Below are positions 1-6,320 of a stretch of 6,706 nt of DNA, one piece after another (position 1 is the stretch's first letter; every line of letters begins with the position of its first letter). Origin of the DNA: an uncultured Actinomycetes bacterium (lineage in GTDB: Bacteria; Actinomycetota; Actinomycetes; Nanopelagicales; Nanopelagicaceae); contig CAIWXY010000148.1 of the NCBI GenBank assembly GCA_903916775.1, forward strand, positions 1-6,706, given 5' to 3'. The translations under genes and the position numbers were made by a program. The notes under the pieces were generated by a model. It was not told the DNA's origin. It was given only the letters and a program-made list of their open reading frames with translations, and ran no database searches.

Positions 1-1166
1 CTCCCAGCGTTGCAACGCCGCCGGTCGCTGCCATTCAAATCCCAGACCCTTCCATCTCTTCGCAAAGCGTCTTTCAAAGTCCTCAAAAATGTGAACTCAC
101 TTCATCGGTCCAGGATTTAAATCTTGGATACCAGCGTTCCTCCTCATGGATGTCGACACAAGGAACTCTGAATATCGGAGTTATATATGCATCGTACTTG
201 GATGCCGCGCTCAATCCTGCAGCCATTAAAGAGTATGAAACCATCCAGGAACCTATTGCAGCGCAGTTTTATAAAACCGAAAGTTATGGCAAGTTATCCT
301 TGAAATTTGTGTCATCAGAGAAGGTCTATGCGATCAATTCGAACACAGCTTCCTACAATTTAAAGTCCCAAACCCCCAATTTCAACGGCCTAATTTCAGA
401 TGCGATGAACGCGGCTAAATCAGACTACGATTTTAAGAATATCGATGAAATATTATTAGTAATGCCTGACCAAACCGTTACCCAGGATCTTGGTTCCGTC
501 ACTGGCGCCAATACCCAATTCGATGGAAAAACATTTCCTGATTCGATTGAAGGCGCATACCTAAACCCAAGTAATGGTCAATTGATTCACCCAGATTATC
601 TAACACATGAAATCGGGCATACCCTCGGACTGATTCATCCAAACCTCAGCGGTCAGATGAATCAATTAAGCAGCGGTCTTTTTGATGCATATGCATGGGA
701 TGTTATGGGTTGGGATGAAGCGGTTGAGCCCGGTTTTTACACCTGGGAGAAATTTATCTTCGGTTGGATTAATTCCAGCCAAGTGGATTGTCTAGACGCT
801 CCACCCGATCAAACTGTCAGCGCATTCCTTTCTGCTGACGAGAAGTCTTCTGATGATACAAAAATGATGATCCTGAGAGTTTCAGATTCGAAGGCATTGG
901 TTGTCGAGTCTCACCGAGGTGATGCAATTAATCATCTTTCATCAAGCCAAGAGGGGGTACTTGTATACACAGTTGATGTGAACAAAGGATCAGATCAAGG
1001 CGCGATTACTGTGATTTACAACAAGCCTAAGATTGATGTAGGGATTGCTAGATTTCTGATCGGAACTCTAGACCAAGGAGATTCTGTCACCAGTAACGGT
1101 GTGAAAATTACAGTTCTGAAGCACTCTGCAGATGGTGATTTCATCTCTGTAACAAAACAGAGTTAG
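1..1166 (+). CDS. M6-family secreted zinc metalloprotease, 5' partial
   Basis: The reading frame (codons starting at base 3) is open from the left edge to TAG at 1164-1166, giving 387 visible residues. The first in-frame ATG is at 150, but it has no Shine-Dalgarno or -10 element before it. The 49 residues upstream contain no start codon and read as a Pro/Ser/Ala-rich linker, then a Cys (codon 90-92) and a GYQR segment like that preceding the core strand of M6 proteases. The true start therefore lies outside the window, presumably after a signal peptide. Counting from Met150, the zinc site HEIGHTLGLIH is residues 153-163 (His153, His157, His163 as ligands, Glu154 catalytic). WDVMGW (183-188) is the likely Met-turn, and TWEKFIFGW (198-206) is the typical following segment. 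Cys214 could pair with the upstream Cys (inference). The C-terminal beta-rich part looks complete. Its substrate is unknown. It is probably exported and degrades extracellular protein. G+C is lower than in its neighbours. Confidence 0.87.
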   Translation, partial: PSVATPPVAAIQIPDPSISSQSVFQSPQKCELTSSVQDLNLGYQRSSSWMSTQGTLNIGVIYASYLDAALNPAAIKEYETIQEPIAAQFYKTESYGKLSLKFVSSEKVYAINSNTASYNLKSQTPNFNGLISDAMNAAKSDYDFKNIDEILLVMPDQTVTQDLGSVTGANTQFDGKTFPDSIEGAYLNPSNGQLIHPDYLTHEIGHTLGLIHPNLSGQMNQLSSGLFDAYAWDVMGWDEAVEPGFYTWEKFIFGWINSSQVDCLDAPPDQTVSAFLSADEKSSDDTKMMILRVSDSKALVVESHRGDAINHLSSSQEGVLVYTVDVNKGSDQGAITVIYNKPKIDVGIARFLIGTLDQGDSVTSNGVKITVLKHSADGDFISVTKQS

Positions 1167-1888
1167 CTGACCTTCACAATCTTGAAAGTCTCGGCGTAGC
1201 GACCTGCAGGCAGTCCTGCGGCTTCACCGTTTCGCAGACCCCATTCGCGGATACGATCATCAAGTTCTGCATTGTGTGCGGTCTGACTTACATGTGCCTT
1301 GATTGCAGCTAGTTTCTTATCGAAAGTATCAGTGATGTCGACGACGTGATCAGTCTTTTCGGCCATGAAAACCCATGCCTCATTAATCTGCCATGGCTCT
1401 AATTTTTCGTCATGCAGGAGATCTTCAAAGGCGAACTGGTTTCCAGAATCTGGGTAAATTGCTTGGATTGCTGCCTCACCTGCAGCTAGGTGATCTGGGT
1501 GGCTGGCTCCAAGTCGATCCCAATTGCGTTCTGGGCTCTGGATAAGCATGCGCTGTGGACGAACAGTACGAATCGCGCGAACGATATCTTTACGGAGCAT
1601 GATTGTCGGTTCTAGCCAGCCATCGCGGTAATTGAGGAAGTTGATATCGGTGACTCCGAATACAGCACCAGCCGCACGTTGTTCGCGCTGACGTATTGCA
1701 CGCATCTCTTCACGGGTAATGGATGGATCAACGCCGCCCTGGTCACCGTTGGTGCATATGTAATAACTAATTGACATACCTTTTGCGGCCCATTGCGCAA
1801 TCGTTCCGCCAGCGCCAAAATCCAAATCATCTGGGTGCGCCGTAACTACGAGAATGCGCTCGATTTCGCTATCTGCAAGTGGTTCCAT
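1163..1888 (-). CDS. PIG-L/LmbE-family deacetylase
   Basis: This 241-residue protein belongs to the zinc-dependent PIG-L/LmbE superfamily, which removes acetyl groups from N-acetylglucosamine-type substrates. Actinobacterial members include MshB and Mca of mycothiol metabolism. The N-terminal Rossmann-like strand ends in AHPDD (residues 17-21), where His18 and Asp21 should bind zinc and Asp20 act as general base. SHPDH (129-133) supplies the third ligand, probably His133. The LNYRDGWLEP segment (85-94) and a C-terminal helix with conserved-looking His residues (KAHVSQTAH, 197-205) also fit the family. There is no signal peptide, so it should be cytosolic. At 241 residues it is shorter than typical MshB or Mca (about 290-300), so neither symbol is assigned. 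Its stop codon overlaps that of the convergent protease gene. Its ATG lies 6 bases after a TAAGAT hexamer, suggesting leaderless expression divergent from pcrA. The family is sure; the substrate is not. Confidence 0.9.
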   Translation of the reverse strand: MEPLADSEIERILVVTAHPDDLDFGAGGTIAQWAAKGMSISYYICTNGDQGGVDPSITREEMRAIRQREQRAAGAVFGVTDINFLNYRDGWLEPTIMLRKDIVRAIRTVRPQRMLIQSPERNWDRLGASHPDHLAAGEAAIQAIYPDSGNQFAFEDLLHDEKLEPWQINEAWVFMAEKTDHVVDITDTFDKKLAAIKAHVSQTAHNAELDDRIREWGLRNGEAAGLPAGRYAETFKIVKVS

Positions 1889-1894
1889 GGGGAG

Positions 1895-1900
1895 ATCTTA
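1895..1900 (-). promoter_or_regulatory. -10 element for the PIG-L deacetylase gene (leaderless)
   Basis: On the minus strand the hexamer TAAGAT fits the TANNNT -10 consensus and is followed by CTCCCC and then the ATG at 1888-1886. This puts the A of the start codon at +1 relative to a hexamer at -12 to -7, as in leaderless actinobacterial transcripts. No good Shine-Dalgarno sequence is present, and no TTGACA-like -35 is visible at 16-18 bases. It was read by eye only. Confidence 0.6.
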
Positions 1901-1909
1901 CCCAGCAGA

Positions 1910-1915
1910 TACACT
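1910..1915 (+). promoter_or_regulatory. -10 element for pcrA (leaderless)
   Basis: TACACT fits TANNNT and is followed by CGCCC plus one C, six bases in all, before the ATG at 1922. This again predicts transcription starting at the A of the start codon. The region lacks a purine-rich ribosome binding site (it reads CTCCGCCC), which supports leaderless translation and the choice of 1922 as start. No clear -35 is seen. The expected -35 position falls over the deacetylase start codon. Confidence 0.6.
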
Positions 1916-1921
1916 CCGCCC

Positions 1922-4144
1922 ATGTCTTTAACCTCCCTCGTAGATGACCTCAACCCACAACAACGTGAGGCTGTCATCCACGCCGGCACACCACTTTTGG
2001 TCGTCGCCGGAGCTGGATCAGGAAAGACGCGAGTGCTGACTCGCCGAATCGCTTATTTGCTCGCCGAGCGAGGCGTCGCCCCATATGAAGTACTGGCGAT
2101 TACCTTCACCAATAAGGCCGCCGCTGAGATGAAGGAGCGTGTAGCCGACCTGGTTGGCGAACGTGCCAAATCAATGTGGGTCTCCACCTTCCACTCTGCT
2201 TGTGTTCGGATGCTGCGGCAAGAGGCTTCGCGCTTGGGCTACTCCAATTCATTCACGATTTATGATTCGAGTGACAGCGTTCGCTTGCTGACGGTAATCA
2301 TTCGCGAGCTCAATCTCGATGCCAAGCAATATGTTCCGCGTGCCGTCGCTGGTCTGATCTCTGCAGCCAAGAACGAATTGATTGGCCCAGCGAATTATCT
2401 ACAGCAGACCACAAATCACTTTGAGCAAACAGTCGCAGAAATCTATGCGCTCTATCAAAAGCGACTTGGCTCATCCAACGCCATGGACTTCGATGACTTG
2501 ATCGGCAAGACTGTCGAGCTGCTTCAGCGTTTTCCTGAAGCACGTTCTCGCTATCGCTCTCGTTTCCGCCATATCTTGGTAGATGAATATCAGGATACGA
2601 ACCATGCGCAGTACGTATTGATTCGCGAGCTTGTGGGAACTGCCGAAGATGGATTCCCGATCGCAGAGTTATGCGTAGTAGGAGATGCAGACCAATCGAT
2701 CTATGCGTTTCGAGGCGCAAATATTCGCAATATCTTGCAGTTTGAAGAAGATTATCCAAATGCGCGCACCGTCATGCTGGAGCAGAACTATCGCTCCACG
2801 CAAAATATTCTCACCGCCGCAAACGCTGTTATTTCCAATAACGAGGATCGCCGCGAGAAGAACCTCTGGTCACAAGAGGGCAAGGGTGAATCCATCACTG
2901 GTTATGTTGCCGAGAGTGATCACGACGAGGCGGATTTTGTAGTCGGAGAGATTCGCAGATTACGCGATGAGGGAATATCAAATCCGGGTGATACCGCAAT
3001 CTTCTACAGAACTAATGCGCAGTCACGTACTTTTGAAGAGACTTTCTTGAGATCAGCAATCCCGTACAAAGTTGTTGGTGGGGTTCGCTTTTATGAACGC
3101 AAAGAAGTGAAAGATCTGTTGGGTTATCTCCGCGTGGTTGTGAATCCAGAAGATGAAGTTTCACTTCGCCGAATTATTAATACACCTAAGCGTGGAATTG
3201 GTGATCGAGCTATTGATGTTATCGATCTGCACGCTCGAGCTATGGGAATCTCCTTTTGGCAGGCTCTCAACGATGCCTCCTTCGCCGCCGATATTCCATC
3301 GCGTTCATTGGCTTCGATTAATGATTTCGTACATTTGATTGGATCACTGCGCACTCTCGTAGAGGCAGGCACCAAGCCGTCTGTTATTGCCCAAGCGGTT
3401 TTGGAGCAGAGCGGTCTCCTGGCCGAATTGGCGAAGAGCGTTGATCCGCAAGACGAAGGTCGAGTCGAGAATCTCCAAGAACTAGTTGCGGTAGCAACAG
3501 AATACGAAGAGAGCGAGATGGAAGATGGCGAAGAGATTTCTCTCTCCGGATTCCTAGAGGATGTTTCTCTCGTTGCTGACTCGGATCAAATCCCTGAGGG
3601 CGAAGATCATGGCGGCGTGGTCACAATGATGACCCTGCACACCGCAAAGGGTTTGGAATTTCCCACGGTCTTCTTAACTGGAATGGAAGAAGGAATTTTC
3701 CCTCACTCCAGAACGCTGGGGGATAAGAATGAGATTCAAGAAGAACGTCGCCTTGCATATGTAGGACTTACGCGAGCTCGCAAGCGCCTTTATCTATCAC
3801 GGAGTGAATATCGATCCTCGTGGGGAACTCCCACATACAACCCACCATCGCGCTTCTTGACAGAAATTCCGGATGAGGTCATTGCCTGGAATGAGCGGAC
3901 GAGATCGTTGGCCCCCAAGCTCACTTCTACTCGTTCATTTGGGCCGCCACCTAAGGCGACCGGGAAGCGTGATAACTCTGGAATGGTGCTCGAAGTTGGA
4001 GACCGTGTGTCCCATGACACATTCGGATTGGGCAAAGTGATCGCGGTCAACGGAGCGGGCGATCGAGCTGAGGCCACGATTGATTTTGGAAGCACGGGAG
4101 AGAAGCGGTTGCTGCTGCGATACGCCCCCGTGGAAAAGTTGTAG
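1922..4144 (+). CDS. pcrA: ATP-dependent DNA helicase UvrD/PcrA (SF1)
   Basis: This 740-residue superfamily 1A 3'-5' DNA helicase should unwind DNA in nucleotide excision repair and mismatch repair, strip recombinase or RNA polymerase from DNA, and support replication. All helicase motifs are intact: Walker A AGAGSGKT (29-36), Ia TFTNKAAAEM (61-70), II VDEYQDT (220-226), III GDADQSIYAFRG (254-265), IV QNYRS (288-292), V LHTAKGLEF (572-580) and VI YVGLTRARKRL (613-623). A flexible Pro/Lys-rich linker (about 660-688) leads to a C-terminal Tudor-like domain (GDRVSHDTFGLGKV, 693-706, to the end), which in PcrA/UvrD binds RNA polymerase. Length matches the family (about 720-770). The frame is open back to an ATG at 1793, but that extension lies inside the opposite-strand deacetylase gene and resembles no helicase. 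The start at 1922 gives the normal N-terminus with the Q-motif LNPQQREAV (10-18). Confidence 0.97.
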   Translation: MSLTSLVDDLNPQQREAVIHAGTPLLVVAGAGSGKTRVLTRRIAYLLAERGVAPYEVLAITFTNKAAAEMKERVADLVGERAKSMWVSTFHSACVRMLRQEASRLGYSNSFTIYDSSDSVRLLTVIIRELNLDAKQYVPRAVAGLISAAKNELIGPANYLQQTTNHFEQTVAEIYALYQKRLGSSNAMDFDDLIGKTVELLQRFPEARSRYRSRFRHILVDEYQDTNHAQYVLIRELVGTAEDGFPIAELCVVGDADQSIYAFRGANIRNILQFEEDYPNARTVMLEQNYRSTQNILTAANAVISNNEDRREKNLWSQEGKGESITGYVAESDHDEADFVVGEIRRLRDEGISNPGDTAIFYRTNAQSRTFEETFLRSAIPYKVVGGVRFYERKEVKDLLGYLRVVVNPEDEVSLRRIINTPKRGIGDRAIDVIDLHARAMGISFWQALNDASFAADIPSRSLASINDFVHLIGSLRTLVEAGTKPSVIAQAVLEQSGLLAELAKSVDPQDEGRVENLQELVAVATEYEESEMEDGEEISLSGFLEDVSLVADSDQIPEGEDHGGVVTMMTLHTAKGLEFPTVFLTGMEEGIFPHSRTLGDKNEIQEERRLAYVGLTRARKRLYLSRSEYRSSWGTPTYNPPSRFLTEIPDEVIAWNERTRSLAPKLTSTRSFGPPPKATGKRDNSGMVLEVGDRVSHDTFGLGKVIAVNGAGDRAEATIDFGSTGEKRLLLRYAPVEKL

Positions 4145-4168
4145 TTCTATCAAGGGTCCGTGGGTTAG

Positions 4169-4174
4169 TAGGAT
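4169..4174 (+). promoter_or_regulatory. possible -10 element for the sucCD operon
   Basis: TAGGAT fits the TANNNT pattern 25 bases after the pcrA stop codon. The best -35 candidate, TTCTAT at 4145-4150 with an 18-base spacer, matches the consensus poorly. If real, transcription would start near 4181 and give sucC a leader of about 75 bases. The gap 4145-4255 shows no convincing intrinsic terminator for pcrA, so read-through into sucC is also possible. This is a weak call by eye. Confidence 0.3.
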
Positions 4175-4208
4175 TCACGCGTATATCCAGCAAGTTCAGT
4201 TCCATCAA

Positions 4209-4228
4209 CTACTCCTTTACAGGGGTAG
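4209..4228 (+). other. small hairpin in the sucC leader
   Basis: CTACTCC (4209-4215) and GGGGTAG (4222-4228) can pair over seven base pairs, one of them G-U, around the six-base loop TTTACA. It ends 27 bases before the sucC start. No T-run follows, so it is not a standard intrinsic terminator. It could be an operator-like dyad, a leader RNA structure, or chance. Confidence 0.3.
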
Positions 4229-4246
4229 GCGAGGTCAAAACAGATT

Positions 4247-4251
4247 GGGGA
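4247..4251 (+). promoter_or_regulatory. weak ribosome binding site for sucC
   Basis: GGGGA lies four bases before the GTG start at 4256. It is a partial match to AGGAGG at slightly short spacing. Unlike pcrA and the deacetylase gene, there is no TANNNT hexamer six bases before this start, so sucC appears to be translated from a leadered mRNA. Confidence 0.45.
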
Positions 4252-4255
4252 ATCC

Positions 4256-5416
4256 GTGGATCTCTTTGAGTATCAAGCTCGAGATCTCTTTGAAGCGCAT
4301 AACATTCCAGTTCTCGCCGGCGCAGTTGCAACGACTGCAGATGAAGCCGAGCAAGCTGCTGCGAGTATGGGCGGCAAAGTTGTCGTAAAAGCTCAGGTAA
4401 AAGTTGGCGGTCGTGGAAAAGCTGGTGGCGTAAAGCTCGCCGAAGATGCGGCTGATGCGAAGGTTAAGGCTTCAGCAATTCTTGGAATGGATATTAAAGG
4501 TCACACTGTTCACAAAGTGATGATCGCTCAGGCGGCACCAATCGCCGAGGAGTACTACATGGCAATCTTGCTTGATCGCGCTAATCGTAATTTCTTGGTG
4601 ATGGCCTCGGTCGCAGGTGGCATGGAGATTGAAGAAGTCGCGCACACATCGCCAGAAAAATTGGCACGCGTTGGAATCGATCCAAACGTAGGAATTAGTA
4701 ACGAGCAAGCGCTCGAGATCGTGAAAGCTGGTCAATTCCCTGCAGATATCGCACAGAGCGTTGCCGATGTTCTACTGAAGTTGTGGTCTGCATTCGTTGC
4801 AGAAGATGCAACTCTGATGGAGATCAACCCGCTCGTGAAGACAGTTGATGGTCGCATCATTGCCCTCGATGGCAAGGTAACTCTTGATGACAATGCGGAA
4901 TTCCGTCACCCTAGTCATGAGGCGCTCGTCGATCACGCTGCAGCAAATCCGCTAGAAGCTGCTGCTAAAGAGAAGAACCTCAACTATGTAAAGCTTGATG
5001 GCGAAGTTGGAATCATCGGAAACGGTGCTGGCCTGGTTATGAGCACACTCGACGTCGTTGCTTATGCTGGTGAGAAATATGGCGTCAAGCCTGCAAACTT
5101 CTTGGATATTGGCGGAGGCGCTTCAGCCGAAGTTATGGCTAATGGACTCTCAATCATCTTGGGTGATCCTGATGTACGCAGCGTCTTTGTTAACGTCTTT
5201 GGCGGAATCACAGCGTGTGACGCTGTTGCAAACGGCATTGTTCAAGCACTCGAGATTTTGGGCGATAAGGCTACAAAGCCAATTGTTGTTCGCCTCGATG
5301 GAAACAACGTTCTAGAAGGTCGACGTATTTTGAATGAGGCGGCTCATCCGCTTGTTCAACAACTAGACACCATGGATGGCGCAGCAGCTAAGGCTGCAGA
5401 ATTGGCGGCAAAGTAA
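4256..5416 (+). CDS. sucC: succinyl-CoA synthetase, ADP/GDP-forming, beta subunit
   Basis: The beta subunit of succinate-CoA ligase in the TCA cycle carries the nucleotide site and couples succinyl-CoA cleavage to ATP or GTP formation with the alpha subunit. The 386 residues match the usual length (388 in E. coli). The start is GTG, giving the standard N-terminus MDLFEYQARDLF. The ATP-grasp domain shows VVKAQVKVGGRGKAGG (43-58) with Lys46 and the Gly-rich loop. Mg-nucleotide ligands are likely Asn191 in EINPL and Asp205 in ALDGKV. The C-terminal ligase domain has NFLDIGGGAS (281-290) and VFVNVFGGITACD (310-322). It is cytosolic. It is the first gene of sucCD, and its TAA is directly followed by the sucD ATG. 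Nucleotide preference (ADP or GDP) cannot be told safely by eye. Confidence 0.97.
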   Translation: MDLFEYQARDLFEAHNIPVLAGAVATTADEAEQAAASMGGKVVVKAQVKVGGRGKAGGVKLAEDAADAKVKASAILGMDIKGHTVHKVMIAQAAPIAEEYYMAILLDRANRNFLVMASVAGGMEIEEVAHTSPEKLARVGIDPNVGISNEQALEIVKAGQFPADIAQSVADVLLKLWSAFVAEDATLMEINPLVKTVDGRIIALDGKVTLDDNAEFRHPSHEALVDHAAANPLEAAAKEKNLNYVKLDGEVGIIGNGAGLVMSTLDVVAYAGEKYGVKPANFLDIGGGASAEVMANGLSIILGDPDVRSVFVNVFGGITACDAVANGIVQALEILGDKATKPIVVRLDGNNVLEGRRILNEAAHPLVQQLDTMDGAAAKAAELAAK

Positions 5417-6301
5417 ATGGCTATCTTCATCAATAAAGAGACCAAAGTTATTGTTCAAGGTATGACTGGTTCTGAAGGAACTAAGCACACCACTCGCATG
5501 CTCAAGTATGGAACAAACGTCGTTGGCGGCGTAACTCCAGGCAAGGGCGGCCAAGTTGTCGAGATCGATGGCAAGCAACTTCCAGTTTTCAACAGCGTTG
5601 CAGAGGCAGTAGCTGCTACTTGCGCAAATGCATCTGTTGTATTTGTGCCGCCTAAGTTTGCAAAGGCTGCAGTAATGGATGCAATTGATGCCGAGCTTCC
5701 ACTGTGTGTAGTTATTACCGAAGGTATTCCGGTTCATGATTCAGCTGCGTTCTACGCCCACGCTGTTGCAAAGGGTAAGACACGTCTTATCGGACCTAAC
5801 TGCCCAGGACTAATCAGCCCAGGACTTTCTAATATCGGAATTATCCCTGGCGACATCACCGGCGCTGGTCGTATTGGTTTGGTCTCAAAGTCAGGAACTT
5901 TGACTTACCAAATGATGTACGAGCTTCGTGACTTTGGCTTTAGTACTGCCGTTGGAATTGGTGGAGATCCAATCATCGGAACAACTCACATCGATTGCCT
6001 CAAGGCATTCCAAGATGATCCAGATACTGATGCAATTGTGATGATTGGTGAAATCGGTGGAGACGCTGAAGAGCGCGCTGCTGCATTTATCGCCGAATAT
6101 GTCACTAAGCCTGTTGTCGGTTATGTTGCTGGATTTACTGCTCCAGAGGGCAAGACAATGGGCCACGCTGGTGCGATTGTTTCTGGTTCATCTGGAACAG
6201 CGGAAGCGAAGAAAGTTGCGCTAGAAGCAGCCGGTGTGAAGGTGGGCAAGACTCCATCTGAGACTGCGGCTCTTATGCGCGAAATTCTGAGCGCAAAATA
6301 A
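5417..6301 (+). CDS. sucD: succinyl-CoA synthetase alpha subunit
   Basis: The alpha subunit binds CoA and carries the phosphohistidine intermediate; with SucC it interconverts succinyl-CoA and succinate with nucleotide phosphorylation. The 294 residues match the family (289 in E. coli). The N-terminal CoA-binding Rossmann domain shows VIVQGMTGSEGT (11-22) and GGVTPGKGG (37-45). LIGPNCPGLISPG (124-136) and GLVSKSGTLTYQ (154-165) follow. GEIGGDAEE (211-219) contains Glu212, which should contact the active-site His. GHAGAIVSG (249-257) contains His250, the expected phosphorylated residue (His246 in E. coli). The ATG begins immediately after the sucC TAA, with only a weak purine stretch in the sucC end (around 5403-5413) as a ribosome binding site, so translational coupling and 1:1 subunit synthesis are likely. 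Confidence 0.97.
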   Translation: MAIFINKETKVIVQGMTGSEGTKHTTRMLKYGTNVVGGVTPGKGGQVVEIDGKQLPVFNSVAEAVAATCANASVVFVPPKFAKAAVMDAIDAELPLCVVITEGIPVHDSAAFYAHAVAKGKTRLIGPNCPGLISPGLSNIGIIPGDITGAGRIGLVSKSGTLTYQMMYELRDFGFSTAVGIGGDPIIGTTHIDCLKAFQDDPDTDAIVMIGEIGGDAEERAAAFIAEYVTKPVVGYVAGFTAPEGKTMGHAGAIVSGSSGTAEAKKVALEAAGVKVGKTPSETAALMREILSAK

Positions 6302-6320
6302 CGGAATAACCCTTAATTCA

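Noticed and set aside
1793..1921. N-terminal extension of PcrA from an upstream ATG at 1793 (43 extra residues)
   Set aside because: It lies almost wholly within the opposite-strand deacetylase gene, has no helicase similarity, and the normal PcrA N-terminus with a matching -10 element begins at 1922.
2310..2759. 149-codon minus-strand frame inside pcrA
   Set aside because: The pcrA frame here carries intact helicase motifs II and III. The antisense product is Arg/Ser/His-rich and resembles nothing.
4209..4228. Intrinsic terminator for pcrA
   Set aside because: The stem is short, contains a G-U pair, and is not followed by a T-run, so it is listed only as a hairpin.
4080..4388. 102-codon plus-strand frame bridging the pcrA end and sucC start
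   Set aside because: It overlaps both genes in another frame, has no ribosome binding site, and its residues show no domain-like pattern.
5363..5737. 124-codon minus-strand frame over the sucC-sucD junction
   Set aside because: It is Cys-rich but is only the complement of highly conserved sucC/sucD coding sequence. The Cys richness comes from reversed Ala/Gly codons, not from a metal-binding pattern.
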